Of a stretch of DNA of 64,000 nucleotides, positions 9,513 to 18,211 are shown one piece after another. The stretch is from positions 1-64,000 of the forward strand of contig NZ_SSNL01000003.1 of assembly GCF_007004735.1 (NCBI RefSeq), written 5' to 3'. This DNA comes from Salinigranum halophilum. GTDB taxonomy: Archaea; Halobacteriota; Halobacteria; Halobacteriales; Haloferacaceae. Each line of letters starts with the position of its first letter. Within the stretch, counting starts at the first letter, position 1. The position numbers and the translations under genes were made by a program. Below the pieces are notes generated by a model. The model had not been told where the DNA came from, made no database searches, and was given only the letters and a program-made list of their open reading frames with translations.

Positions 9513-9536
9513 CGAACCGGTGACCCGGTTCGTTTT
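9513..9536 (+). terminator. Hairpin terminator after the DUF5789-type gene
   Basis: A perfect 8-base inverted repeat, CGAACCGG (9513-9520) and CCGGTTCG (9525-9532), with a four-base loop, followed directly by TTTT. Confidence 0.6.
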
Positions 9537-9650
9537 CCACGACACCGAGCGACCGCGCCGGACACGCCCGGTCGTGTCGACGCTCGTCTCGCCTCCGTCG
9601 ACCGTCGGTGACGCGGGGGTTCGGCGGCCGGTAGCGCGGTTGAAAAGTAG

Positions 9651-10640
9651 TTAGAACGGCAGGTCCAGCGGGACGCTCCCCTTGGTGTAACCGTCGACCC
9701 CGCCGTCGGGTCTCACGCGAAAGACGACGGCCGGGCGGTGTCTGACCTCCGGTCGCTCACCGCGAACCGCGTTCCAGTCGTCGTCCGGGAACGACGAACA
9801 GTCGACGAACAACACTGCGCCGCCCGCGTGTCGCTCCAGTTGCCCGTCGGTCTTCGTCTGCGCCGTGTCGCGGACGGCGGTGATGGGGCTGTTCGCCGCG
9901 CGCCGGTTGGGCGGCAACGGACGCGTCACCTCGACGAGCGTCACCTGCCCCCCCTTCTCGACCCGGTAGTCGAGCGAGTGTCCCGTCGTCACTTCCGCCT
10001 CGGGCTCGAGGTCGTACCCCGCGTCGTACAGGAGTTTCGCGGCGTTGAACTCGCCCATCGCCGCGCTCATCCGCACCAGGTCGAGCGACGTCGACGTACC
10101 GAGCTTACCCGCCATCAACTCCCGATAGGGGTCTAACACGCCCGTCGCCAGGAACGACTCGTAGTACTCGAGCGCCTCCGCCGCGGTGGCGTCGGGAAAA
10201 CCCGCCGCGTGCTCGGCGAAGAACGCCCTCGTCGTCTCCCGGCCGTCCTTCGAGCAGAACACGGGCAGGAAGAACCACGAGAGGTGTGGATACGGCTTCA
10301 GCCACGGCGACTCGTCGTGCAGTTCGGCGAGGAGTTCCCGCTCGACCCACGCCGTGATCTCCGCGGGGGCCTCCTCCAGCGCGATCTTGTCGGTCCGCCA
10401 GAGCGCCGACGGCGTCTCGGTGTTCCCGACCCAGTAGGCCTCGTCGTCGTTCCAGGCGAACAGCGCCGTGTCGTCGTTGTCCATGTCGAACCGCCGGGCG
10501 TCGAAGCCGTCGGGCTGGCGGTACCACGGCTTCGACATCGTCGCTCCCAGGTTCCCGTCGAGGTCGGCGTAGATGTCTCGCCGGACTCGGTCGAGGGTCC
10601 AGCGACCGGGGGCGTGTCGGAAGCGGAGCGGTCGTGCCAC
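9651..10640 (-). CDS. Haloarchaeal protein, DUF5784-like
   Basis: Soluble acidic protein of 329 residues that starts MARPLRFRHAPGRWTLDRV. The C-terminal third contains a segment resembling a nuclease-type fold: SLDYRVEKGGQVTLVEVTRP, with an E-x-T after a hydrophobic strand. That is suggestive only of a PD-(D/E)XK-like core (D at SLDYRV, E at LVEVT). The start residues match the haloarchaeal DUF5784 group as I remember it. No function is established. It is transcribed away from the small gene at 10777, so the two promoters share 10641-10776. Confidence 0.75.
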   Translation of the reverse strand: MARPLRFRHAPGRWTLDRVRRDIYADLDGNLGATMSKPWYRQPDGFDARRFDMDNDDTALFAWNDDEAYWVGNTETPSALWRTDKIALEEAPAEITAWVERELLAELHDESPWLKPYPHLSWFFLPVFCSKDGRETTRAFFAEHAAGFPDATAAEALEYYESFLATGVLDPYRELMAGKLGTSTSLDLVRMSAAMGEFNAAKLLYDAGYDLEPEAEVTTGHSLDYRVEKGGQVTLVEVTRPLPPNRRAANSPITAVRDTAQTKTDGQLERHAGGAVLFVDCSSFPDDDWNAVRGERPEVRHRPAVVFRVRPDGGVDGYTKGSVPLDLPF

Positions 10641-10741
10641 GCTCTCGTCTACTCGACCGGCACAGTTATGCGTTCCGTGACCCGGCCGAACCGTCCGCCG
10701 ACACCCGAATCTTCACGGTCGTTGTTGATGGTCACCGGAAC

Positions 10742-10750
10742 CTATATATT
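10742..10750 (+). promoter_or_regulatory. TATA box of the DUF5786-type gene
   Basis: CTATATATT lies about 30 bases before the ATG at 10777, within a 40-base AT-rich island in an otherwise GC-rich region. A leaderless transcript is predicted. Confidence 0.55.
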
Positions 10751-10776
10751 GGCAACATTCCAAGATAATATGTACC

Positions 10777-10950
10777 ATGTCAATGGGTGCCTATGACGAG
10801 GACGAGCACGAGCGACGTGAACAGAAGACCTCGCAGGTCGACGCGTCTTTCGACGACGAGCGAGTTGTGTACCAGGGGACCCTCGAGTACGACTCCGGGG
10901 ACTCCACAGCGGCACTCCTCGACCAGTTCAAGCAGATCAAAGAGCAGTAA
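10777..10950 (+). CDS. Small haloarchaeal protein, DUF5786-like (57 aa)
   Basis: Very acidic 57-residue protein starting MSMGAYDEDEHERREQK and ending LLDQFKQIKEQ. The opening and the EYDSGDSTAALLDQF segment match the conserved haloarchaeal DUF5786 group, whose function is unknown. There is a clear TATA box at leaderless distance, and the gene ends 12 bases before the convergent membrane protein gene. Its compact size and the charge pattern suggest a small soluble accessory protein rather than an enzyme. Confidence 0.8.
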   Translation: MSMGAYDEDEHERREQKTSQVDASFDDERVVYQGTLEYDSGDSTAALLDQFKQIKEQ

Positions 10951-10962
10951 CGCGGCCTTCTC

Positions 10963-11679
10963 TCACCCAGTCTCCGTCCGAACCGTCACGAGTGCGACCG
11001 TCGAGACGCTCGTCACCGCGACGACGTGTCCCGCGACGGCCGCGAAGAGCACCGGTTCGCTCGTGAGGAACGGCAGGAGGGCCACCTGAACCAGGCCGAA
11101 CGCGACGTTGGTCGCGTCGGTCCGCTTGAGCGCCGCGGCGGTCTCGGGGTCGAACGTGTACCGGTACGAGCGCCACGCCGCGACCACGGCGGCCCACCAC
11201 GACGTCCCGATGCGGTAGCACAGGTCCCAGAGGACGAGTAGCATCAGGTAGACCACGATCACCGGCGGTTCCGGGCCGAACAGGGTGGTCAGGAGCGTCT
11301 CACCGGGCGACCGGGGTGCGAAGACGAACAGGTGGGTGACGAGTGCGACGAACGCCAGCACGCCCAGCACCACCTCGATACCCGACGAGAACAGGAATCG
11401 GTGGTACGAGGTCGGGAGGTCCAGTCGGCGGGTCGCGGCGCTGAACCGGAGCATGAGGACGCTCCCGACGGCCGCGACGCCGATGGCGGCCGTCCCCGCC
11501 GGGACGACGGCCCAGAGGCCGTACGCCCACGCGAGGACGAACAGGCTCGCCTGGAAGATGGCGATCTGGAGGGCGACGGCGGCCGTCCCCGACAGCGACG
11601 CCCCCGGTAGCGCGCCGACGATGCTCTCGTACACCCACGTCTCGCCGTACTGTGGGCCCTCGTCCGTCGTGGCCGTCAT
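10963..11679 (-). CDS. Haloarchaeal integral membrane protein, unknown function
   Basis: Protein of 238 residues with about six hydrophobic helices (around residues 32-52, 60-78, 98-118, 135-157, 190-208 and 212-232). It has a short soluble N-terminus and charged loops such as RFSAATRRLDLPTSYHRF. No catalytic or transport motif was recognised. It follows the NmrA-like gene in the same direction with a 13-base gap, so the two probably form one transcript. Confidence 0.75.
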   Translation of the reverse strand: MTATTDEGPQYGETWVYESIVGALPGASLSGTAAVALQIAIFQASLFVLAWAYGLWAVVPAGTAAIGVAAVGSVLMLRFSAATRRLDLPTSYHRFLFSSGIEVVLGVLAFVALVTHLFVFAPRSPGETLLTTLFGPEPPVIVVYLMLLVLWDLCYRIGTSWWAAVVAAWRSYRYTFDPETAAALKRTDATNVAFGLVQVALLPFLTSEPVLFAAVAGHVVAVTSVSTVALVTVRTETG

Positions 11680-11692
11680 GGAGAGACGGGTG

Positions 11693-12724
11693 TCACTGTA
11701 CTTCCGTCCCCGGCTCGACCGTCGTTCCGTTCTCGACGGGTTCGTGAACCTCGACCGTCACCGTCTCCTCGGGTTCGGGTTCCCGGCCGAGCGCGCGGGC
11801 GACGGCCACGTCGAACGGCGTGAGGTCGACGTCGACCAGGTCGCGGATGCGCGTCTCGGTCACCACGACGGGGTTCTTCAGCCCCTCGATGAGCGGCCGG
11901 GCGACGGAGCGGGGCACGTCGGTGACGAGGTCGAGCCAGTACGCCGAGAGCCGCGGCGTCAACACCGGTACCGAGAGGATGTGCGGCTCCTGTCCCAGCT
12001 GTCGCCCGGTCCGGCGCATTATCTCGCGGTAGGTGAGGACCTCCGGCCCCCCGACCTCGTACGTCTCGCCCGCCGTCTCCGCGACGTCGAGCACGCCCAC
12101 GAGGTAGGCGACGACGTCGTCGACGGCGACCGGCTGACAGGGCGTCTCCACCCATCGCGGCGTCACCATCACCGGCAGACGCGAGGAGAGCTGACGGATG
12201 AGCTCGAAGCTCGTGCTCCCCTCGCCGACGATGATGGCGGCTCGGAGCGTCGTCAGTGCCGCGTCGCTCTCGCCCAGGATCCGTTCGATCTCCCGTCGCG
12301 ACCGGAGGTGCGGCGACAACTGGTCGCGGTCGCCGCCCAGTCCGCCGAGATAGACGACGCGCCCGACGCCGCCCTCGGAGAGCCCCCGGACGAACGTCCG
12401 CGCTGCCGTCCGGTCTCGTGCCTCGAAGTCGCCGCCGGTCCCCATCGAGTGGACGAGGTAGTACGCCGCGTCGACCTCGAGTGCCTCGAGGAGGGCTCCC
12501 AGCGGCTGTCGTTCTGCCGCCGCGGGACTGGTCGACACCCCTTCGTCGACGAGGTGGAACGACCCTGGCTCCAGCAGGTCGCCCTCGACGACCTGGACCC
12601 CCGGTGGGCCGCGATACCGCGTCGCGTCACGAGTCAGAACGACGACCTCGTGACCCACCTCGAGGAGCGCCGGGACGAGCCGGCTCCCCACGAACCCGCT
12701 CGCACCCGTCACGAACACCTTCAT
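11693..12724 (-). CDS. NAD(P)-binding atypical SDR, NmrA/NDUFA9-like
   Basis: Protein of 343 residues beginning MKVFVTGASGFVGSRL, the Rossmann GxxGxxG motif of short-chain dehydrogenase-like proteins. VVYLGGLGGD and the later PVAVDDVVAYLVGVL segment match the NmrA and complex-I NDUFA9-like group. Such proteins bind NAD(P)H as sensors or reductases, and no catalytic YxxxK is obvious here. The frame continues upstream past 12724, but the ATG is placed exactly before the Rossmann strand and upstream codons look non-coding. It lies in a minus-strand set after the YkgJ-type gene. Confidence 0.88.
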   Translation of the reverse strand: MKVFVTGASGFVGSRLVPALLEVGHEVVVLTRDATRYRGPPGVQVVEGDLLEPGSFHLVDEGVSTSPAAAERQPLGALLEALEVDAAYYLVHSMGTGGDFEARDRTAARTFVRGLSEGGVGRVVYLGGLGGDRDQLSPHLRSRREIERILGESDAALTTLRAAIIVGEGSTSFELIRQLSSRLPVMVTPRWVETPCQPVAVDDVVAYLVGVLDVAETAGETYEVGGPEVLTYREIMRRTGRQLGQEPHILSVPVLTPRLSAYWLDLVTDVPRSVARPLIEGLKNPVVVTETRIRDLVDVDLTPFDVAVARALGREPEPEETVTVEVHEPVENGTTVEPGTEVQ

Positions 12725-12749
12725 ACAATTCTCGATGAGCCGAAACGAA

Positions 12750-13631
12750 TTAACCCTTGTCGCCGTTGTCCCGATTCCACCCCGGGGTCGACGGCGCGCC
12801 GAACCGCTCGTCGACGCGCGTCGCGGCCTCGACGGCGCTGTCGCCGCACGCCCCCGCCATCGATTCCCAGGCCGCGATTGCGTTGCTCGCCCACGAGGAC
12901 GCCGCGACGACCTGGTCACGGACCGATTCGAGTCGCGTCTCGTCCACGGCGAGCGACCCCGGTGCCGACGCGACGGCACCCGCGACGAACTCCGCGCGGT
13001 CCGCGCGCCGAAGCCGCCCGCGCACGAGTCTGTCGACGGTCTCGTGCAGGCGCTCGGGTGCGGGGTGGACGAACACCTTCGTCCCGATGGCCTGCGGGCC
13101 GAGCGCCAGGTTCCCGGTGGGCGGGTCGCCCCGGTCCTGCAGTCGCGTCCCGCCGTGTCCGTCCTCGACGCGCTCGCACTCCGTCTCCTGGTCGAGGACG
13201 AGGTTGTGACCGGGGTAGTCCGCACAGTCGCCGGGGTAGCGGTCGTCCCCGTGGATACGACACTGCAGCGTCTCGGGGTCGAGGAAGACACAGGTGCGGA
13301 GCCACCGCCGCTCGCCCCCGAACGGCGCGACCGGCTTCGGCGGTTTCCGCAGGCCGACGAAGAAGACCGGCTTGCCGTCGACCGCGGCCACCTCGTGTCC
13401 GCCGAGACGTCGCTTTCCGTCTCCTGCTCCCGGTTCGAACAGTCGCGGGGTGAGGACGTCGCCCTCTCCCGCCTCGACGAACCGCTTGACCTCGTCGCGG
13501 GCGAGCGGGACGAGGTTGTAGCTGTCGTCCAGCGGGACACGCTCACCGCGCCGTTCGTGGTCCAGTGCCGCCGGCGAGAGGGGCCGCCAGTCGAGACAAC
13601 AGCCCGCACAGCCGGCACAGTTCACCTCCAT
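12750..13631 (-). CDS. YkgJ-type cysteine cluster protein
   Basis: Protein of 293 residues starting MEVNCAGCAGCCLDW. Further cysteines occur in RTCVFLDPETLQCRIH and DCADYPGHN, giving the CxxCxxCC plus distal cysteine arrangement of the YkgJ/Fe-S-cluster-or-zinc family. The family's biochemical role is not settled. A start seven codons earlier (13652) is possible, but the ATG at 13629-13631 begins right at the cysteine motif. The C-terminal half is alanine- and aspartate-rich without motifs. 25 bases separate it from the SDR gene downstream, suggesting an operon. Confidence 0.85.
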   Translation of the reverse strand: MEVNCAGCAGCCLDWRPLSPAALDHERRGERVPLDDSYNLVPLARDEVKRFVEAGEGDVLTPRLFEPGAGDGKRRLGGHEVAAVDGKPVFFVGLRKPPKPVAPFGGERRWLRTCVFLDPETLQCRIHGDDRYPGDCADYPGHNLVLDQETECERVEDGHGGTRLQDRGDPPTGNLALGPQAIGTKVFVHPAPERLHETVDRLVRGRLRRADRAEFVAGAVASAPGSLAVDETRLESVRDQVVAASSWASNAIAAWESMAGACGDSAVEAATRVDERFGAPSTPGWNRDNGDKG

Positions 13632-13710
13632 GCCTGTGCTAGTTGTTGTCACGAAACATAGCTGCTGTCCCCCCAGCGCGCTTATCCGCCCGCTCCCCGT
13701 AGGACCGCCG

Positions 13711-13932
13711 ATGGGCTCTCAACGGTGTGACGGCTGCGGCTCGAAGGTCCGTATCGCCGGCGGTATCGGCGACTTCTGGACGTTCTCCAGCGAATCCTCG
13801 GGGGGTATCGACCTCGAACTCGCCGACGGGACCGACCACTTCCTCTGTTTCGACTGCGTCGAGCGCCTGCCCGACGACCACGACGTCACGAGCGCGGACG
13901 TCGCCGCTCTCGCCGAGTCCGACGAGCGCTAG
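13711..13932 (+). CDS. Small zinc-ribbon protein
   Basis: Acidic protein of 73 residues with CDGCGSKV near the N-terminus and FLCFDCVERLP further on, a four-cysteine zinc ribbon. Family function is unknown. An in-frame upstream start at 13630 would overlap the divergent gene and adds residues without acidic character, so the ATG at 13711 is preferred. It lies 30 bases ahead of the helicase gene and may be co-transcribed with it. Confidence 0.75.
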   Translation: MGSQRCDGCGSKVRIAGGIGDFWTFSSESSGGIDLELADGTDHFLCFDCVERLPDDHDVTSADVAALAESDER

Positions 13933-13962
13933 ATTTACCCGCCGGAGCCACGACGCTCCGGT

Positions 13963-15813
13963 GTGGACGCCTCCCGTATCGTCGACGAGTTCCCCGCCCC
14001 TTCCTTCAGAGGCGCCCAGGAGCAGGCCCTCCGCGACATCCGCGACGCGTTCGCCGCCGGCAACGACGTCGTCCTCGTCCGCGCCCCGACCGGCAGCGGC
14101 AAGTCCCTCCTCGCCCGCGCCATCTGCGGCGCCGCGGCGACGGTCGAAGAGTCCCGACCCAGAGACGCGACCGACGCGTACTACACCACGCCGCAGGTCT
14201 CCCAGCTCGACGACGTCGCGGGCGACGCCCTGCTCGACGACTTCCAGGTCATCCGCGGCAAGCGAAACTACACCTGTCTCATCGACGGCGAGGAGGACAC
14301 CCCCGTCAACCAGGCCCCCTGCGCCCGCCAGCGCGGCTTCGACTGCTCGGTCAAACACCGCTGTCCGTACTACTCCGCGCGGGCCATCGCCTCCAACCGG
14401 CGCATCGCGGCGATGACGCTCGCGTACTTCATGCAGACCGCCGGCTCCGACGTCTTCCGGAAACGGGACGTGGTCGTCATCGACGAGGCGCACGGTCTCG
14501 CGGAGTGGGCCGAGATGTACGCGACCATCGACCTGAGCCCGCGGACGGTCCCGGTCTGGGACGACCTCCGCGTCCCCGGTGTCGAGGAGGTGTCGGACCC
14601 GCTCGAACGAACGGTCCGATTCGCCGACGCCCTCGTCGGCGTCTGTACGAACGCGAAGGACGACCTCCTGGCGAAGCAGGAACTCTCGCCCGACGAGGCG
14701 GCCCGTCGCGACCGCCTCCAGGAGCTCATCTCGGAGCTGAAGTGGTTCGTCGACGACGCCCGGGACCCCCAGTCACCGACGACGTGGGTCGTCGACCAGC
14801 CCGGCGGTGCGGACTCGTCGATCTCCATCAAGCCGCTCGACCCCGCGCGCTATCTGAAACACACCGTCTGGGACCGCGGCAACTCCTTTGCCCTGCTCTC
14901 GGCTACCATCCTGAACAAGGAGGCGTTCTGTCGAGGTGTCGGGCTGAACCCCGACCGCGTCGCGCTCGTCGACGTCCCGCACACCTTTCCGCTCGAACAC
15001 CGCTCCCTGTACGACGTCACGCAGGGCAAGATGACGTACGAACACCGCGACGAGACCATCCCGAAGATCGCGCGCTTGCTCGTCCGTCTGATGGCCGCAC
15101 ACCCCGACGAGAAGGGACTGGTCCACTGTCACTCGTACCGCATCCAAGAGCGCCTCCACGAGCGCCTCGCGGGGATGGGTGTCGCCGCTCGCGTCCGCGG
15201 CCACGGCCGAGACGACCGCAACGACGCGCTGGAGGCGTGGAAGGCGAGTTCGAAGCCGACGCTGTTCCTCTCGGTGAAGATGGAAGAGGCGCTGGACCTC
15301 AACGGCGACCTGTGTCGCTGGCAGGTGCTCTGTAAGGCACCGTACCTCAACACGAGCGACTCACGCGTGGCCCGCCGCCTCGAAGACGGCCAGTGGGCGT
15401 GGTACCACCGCGCCGCGCTTCGGACCGTCATCCAGGCGTGCGGGCGCGTCGTCCGCGCGCCCGACGATTACGGCGCGACCTACCTCGCCGATTCGAGCCT
15501 GCTTGACCTGTTCGACCGCGCGCGGAGCGACCTCCCGCCTTGGTTCCGCGAACAGGTCGACGCGATACAGTCGCCCGCCCTCTCCGGCTTCGACCCGGCG
15601 GCCGCCCTCGCCGGCATCGACGCGACCCCGACGCCGACCCGCGTCGACCGGTCGTCGCCGACGCCGCCGTCGTCGACCCGCTCGTCCTCGTCAGGGGCGT
15701 CTTCGACCTCCACCTCTCCCTCCTCGTCCGGTTCGTCGGCTTCGTCCGACTCGTCCGCGTCCTCGACCGACCGCGGTCGTCGCCACCCACTCTCCGACGT
15801 CTGGGGGGAGTGA
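13963..15813 (+). CDS. XPD/DinG-type Fe-S DNA helicase
   Basis: Superfamily 2 helicase of 616 residues with a GTG start at 13963. Walker A is APTGSGKS (41-48) and Walker B is VVVIDEAH. Between them four cysteines, C105, C120, C128 and C134, form the 4Fe-4S site typical of XPD, FancJ and DinG. The distal motif VIQACGRVVRAPDDYG matches motif VI. This indicates 5'-3' unwinding in DNA repair or R-loop removal. After about residue 550 comes a long Ser/Thr/Pro-rich linker and then a conserved-looking end, RRHPLSDVWGE, which may be a partner-binding tail. That last point is inference. Confidence 0.92.
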   Translation: MDASRIVDEFPAPSFRGAQEQALRDIRDAFAAGNDVVLVRAPTGSGKSLLARAICGAAATVEESRPRDATDAYYTTPQVSQLDDVAGDALLDDFQVIRGKRNYTCLIDGEEDTPVNQAPCARQRGFDCSVKHRCPYYSARAIASNRRIAAMTLAYFMQTAGSDVFRKRDVVVIDEAHGLAEWAEMYATIDLSPRTVPVWDDLRVPGVEEVSDPLERTVRFADALVGVCTNAKDDLLAKQELSPDEAARRDRLQELISELKWFVDDARDPQSPTTWVVDQPGGADSSISIKPLDPARYLKHTVWDRGNSFALLSATILNKEAFCRGVGLNPDRVALVDVPHTFPLEHRSLYDVTQGKMTYEHRDETIPKIARLLVRLMAAHPDEKGLVHCHSYRIQERLHERLAGMGVAARVRGHGRDDRNDALEAWKASSKPTLFLSVKMEEALDLNGDLCRWQVLCKAPYLNTSDSRVARRLEDGQWAWYHRAALRTVIQACGRVVRAPDDYGATYLADSSLLDLFDRARSDLPPWFREQVDAIQSPALSGFDPAAALAGIDATPTPTRVDRSSPTPPSSTRSSSSGASSTSTSPSSSGSSASSDSSASSTDRGRRHPLSDVWGE

Positions 15814-15930
15814 CGCCGTGGGGTGGCATCGGCGCTATCGTGTGATTTCGTCACGGTGACCCACGTTACGCCGTACCGAACGGTCTCCAGAATGGGACGA
15901 ATCCCCAGCGTTGGTCGGACGGAGTCGACG

Positions 15931-16054
15931 CAACTAACACGATTGTTAATTACTTTAACTGAACGTCCAACTAAAACGCGAAAAAATTAGTTGTTTGAAG
16001 GTGTTAGAACGGCAATAACCGTTGGTCTGGGACGGTATCTCACGGTATACTTAA
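15931..16054 (+). promoter_or_regulatory. AT-rich promoter region with nested inverted repeats
   Basis: An AT-rich island lies between the helicase and a small HTH gene. An inner inverted repeat pairs CAACTAA (15968-15974) with TTAGTTG (15987-15993), and an outer one pairs CTAACAC (15934-15940) with GTGTTAG (16001-16007). A TATA-like TATACTTAAC lies near 16046, about 40 bases before the ATG. The repeats could be operator sites for the HTH protein itself, which is an inference. The rest of the gap from 15814 to 15930 shows nothing. Confidence 0.4.
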
Positions 16055-16087
16055 CAACCAGGCACCTGTAGGGGTGGTCGTACGACG

Positions 16088-16279
16088 ATGAATCCGCACG
16101 CCCTCAACACGGCGCTCACACTGTATCGCAGCAGAACGCTCTCCCTGTCGCAGGCCGCCCACCGGGCCGGCTGCTCGGAGCGCGAGATGGTGCGGGCGCT
16201 CGGAAGGCACGGAATCGTCGTTCGTGAGCGGTTCACCTCACACACCTCGCTGAACAACCCCTCTGCCAGCGCCGACTAG
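16088..16279 (+). CDS. Small helix-turn-helix protein (63 aa)
   Basis: Protein of 63 residues. The segment LYRSRTLSLSQAAHRAGCSEREMVRALGRHG has the spacing of a helix-turn-helix, and RHGIVVRERF would be the wing or tail. Similar short HTH proteins are common in haloarchaea, next to unrelated genes, and their targets are unknown. The upstream AT-rich region with nested inverted repeats is unusually large for so small a gene and suggests autoregulation, an inference. The gene is followed by the convergent nmd3. Confidence 0.7.
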   Translation: MNPHALNTALTLYRSRTLSLSQAAHRAGCSEREMVRALGRHGIVVRERFTSHTSLNNPSASAD

Positions 16280-16347
16280 TCACTCCTCTTCAGCAGTCGT
16301 CCCGCTCCCGTCGTTCTCTTCGGTTCTCCCCTCGCCCCCGCGCCGTT

Positions 16348-17475
16348 TCAGGACTCTTCGTTCCCCGCCTCGGGCAGGATGTGAAGCCCCGACCGACTCT
16401 TGAGCACCGGCACCGTCTCGGCTGCCGGGTCGAAGTACGCCGGCCGAGAGACCGTCTTGGCCTCGTACGTCTCCGGGTCGAGCACCTGCACCGCGTGGTC
16501 GTCCTCGACGGTCACGACGGTGGTCTCCTGGGCGTCCTCGCGCGAGCCGAGGCGACGCGCGTCGGGGGCGATACCCTCCTCGAACGCCGCCTCGTACCCG
16601 TCGCCCGTCGCCAGCCGGACGCCTTTCAGCCGACGTCGTGCGCTCCGGACGAGCACCGGCCCGTCGCCGTCCTCGGGGTCGATGACGGTACCGGGGGGAT
16701 AGGGTGGGAGCCGCACCGCGAACGTCACCCGGTAGACCTCGTTGCCGTCGCCGTCTTCGGTCACGAGGGTCGGGTACTCCTCGACGCTCCCGCCGAGTTC
16801 GCGCGTGATACGCCGGGCGATGCCGCCGCCCATCTGGTTCGTCGATATCTTGAGGTCGACGCCGTCGTCCGTCTCTTTCACCTCCGAGATGAACGCGTTT
16901 CTGTCCCCCGTGGCCTCCCGTTCGGCGATGTACGCCTCGGCGATTTCGACCGCCCGGGCCTCCTCCTCGCTCGTCGGTGTCCGGTCGTCCGCGCGGACTT
17001 GTACCTCGGCGGCGTAGTAGCCGCCGGCGATGCGCCCACACCGGTTGCACGTCCCCCGCGCGATGAGCACGGGCACCGTGACCTCCTCTTCGACGTAGGT
17101 TCCGCGGACGACGCCGGAGAACCGACAGTGCATCCGGATGGTGTTCTGGTCGACCTGTTCGGGGTCGATGCCCCACTGGACGTCCGTCGCGTTCAGGTGG
17201 ACCCCGAGCGCGCCCCCGACTTCGTCGATGGCGACGTCGGTGTAGTCGTCCGCGCCGACGTCGACCCAGCGGTTCCCCCGGTGGACCGCGCCGCACTGCG
17301 AACACACCTGCACCTCGATGCGGTCGGGCGCGTCGACGAGGTCGAAGTCGGCGAAGTAACAGGCGTTACAGAGGACCGCGTCCTGCTCGCGCGGCTGGCC
17401 CGGCAGGGGTTCCTCGCGTTCGGGAACCGGGTCGCCACACCGCGGACAGAACTCGCGCGACGCCGCGTCAGTCAT
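16348..17475 (-). CDS. nmd3: NMD3 family 60S/50S ribosomal subunit export/maturation factor
   Basis: Archaeal NMD3, 375 residues. Four zinc-binding CxxC pairs are visible: CPRCGDPV at the N-terminus, CNACY, CSQCGAVH and CNRCGRIAGG. A C-terminal region follows with a VLDPETYEAKTVSRPAYF stretch. In eukaryotes NMD3 loads onto the large subunit and adapts it for export. In archaea, which lack nuclear export, a role in large-subunit maturation or recycling is assumed. The ATG at 17475 starts at the first zinc finger. Upstream codons in the same frame belong to a shadow of the next gene. Confidence 0.9.
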   Translation of the reverse strand: MTDAASREFCPRCGDPVPEREEPLPGQPREQDAVLCNACYFADFDLVDAPDRIEVQVCSQCGAVHRGNRWVDVGADDYTDVAIDEVGGALGVHLNATDVQWGIDPEQVDQNTIRMHCRFSGVVRGTYVEEEVTVPVLIARGTCNRCGRIAGGYYAAEVQVRADDRTPTSEEEARAVEIAEAYIAEREATGDRNAFISEVKETDDGVDLKISTNQMGGGIARRITRELGGSVEEYPTLVTEDGDGNEVYRVTFAVRLPPYPPGTVIDPEDGDGPVLVRSARRRLKGVRLATGDGYEAAFEEGIAPDARRLGSREDAQETTVVTVEDDHAVQVLDPETYEAKTVSRPAYFDPAAETVPVLKSRSGLHILPEAGNEES

Positions 17476-17516
17476 AGGGGACTCTACTCCGTCGGCGTGG
17501 TTAAGCCCCGCGAACT

Positions 17517-18164
17517 TCACGCCCGGTCTTCGCTCGCCCCTCCGAGGTCCAGATACGCGCGCGCCTCGGCGTCGCGCAGTTGCCGGAAGTCCCGGTAGCA
17601 CTGGCCGACGGAACCGAACTCCTCGGGCATCTCGACGGCGACCACCTCGGCCCCCTCGTCGCTGACGCGCGCGACGGACTCGGGGGCGGCGACCGGCACC
17701 GCCAGCACCACCGCGTCGGCACCGGCGGCCCGTACCTGTCGAACGCACGCCAGCGCCGTCGCTCCCGTCGCGAGGCCGTCGTCGACGACGACCACGCGCT
17801 CGCCGTCCAGCCGGGGAAGCGACTCGCCCCGGCGGTACTCGCGGACCTTCTGGGACGCGACAGCCTGTGCGCGCGCCTGTTCCTCGTGCAGGTAGGCGTC
17901 GTCGACGCCGAGTCGGGAGACGAGCCTGTCGTTCGTCCAGACGCTCCCGTCGTCCGTGACCGCCCCGACGGCGAGTTCGGGGTTGCCCGGCGCGCCGAGC
18001 TTCACCGCGACGATGACGTCAAGTGGGACCCCGAGTCGGTCCGCGACGACCCGACCGACCGGCAATCCGCCACGGGGAATGGCCAGCACGAGGTCGGCGT
18101 CGACGCCGCGCTCTGTGAGTCGCGTGGCGAGTCGTTCGCCCGCGTCGGTCCTGTCAGTGAACAT
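17517..18164 (-). CDS. Phosphoribosyltransferase-domain protein
   Basis: Type I phosphoribosyltransferase fold, 215 residues. The PRPP-binding loop is VVVVDDGLATGATALA, and an N-terminal AIPRGGLPVG motif marks the group of stand-alone haloarchaeal and bacterial phosphoribosyltransferases whose substrate is unknown. The ATG at 18162-18164 fits the usual N-terminus FTDRTDAGERLA. It lies 41 bases upstream of nmd3 in the same direction and 47 bases downstream of the epimerase gene. A short operon of three genes is possible, but no functional link is evident. Confidence 0.88.
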   Translation of the reverse strand: MFTDRTDAGERLATRLTERGVDADLVLAIPRGGLPVGRVVADRLGVPLDVIVAVKLGAPGNPELAVGAVTDDGSVWTNDRLVSRLGVDDAYLHEEQARAQAVASQKVREYRRGESLPRLDGERVVVVDDGLATGATALACVRQVRAAGADAVVLAVPVAAPESVARVSDEGAEVVAVEMPEEFGSVGQCYRDFRQLRDAEARAYLDLGGASEDRA

Positions 18165-18211
18165 GTACGCTCTACACGCAGGACGGACAAAACGTCTCGG
18201 CCGAGCCTGAG

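Noticed and set aside
15961-15969. GAACGTCCA resembling the first half of the amt control element
   Set aside because: Only nine bases match, the rest differs and the spacing to the TATA box is not the same; a nine-base match is expected by chance in 64 kb.
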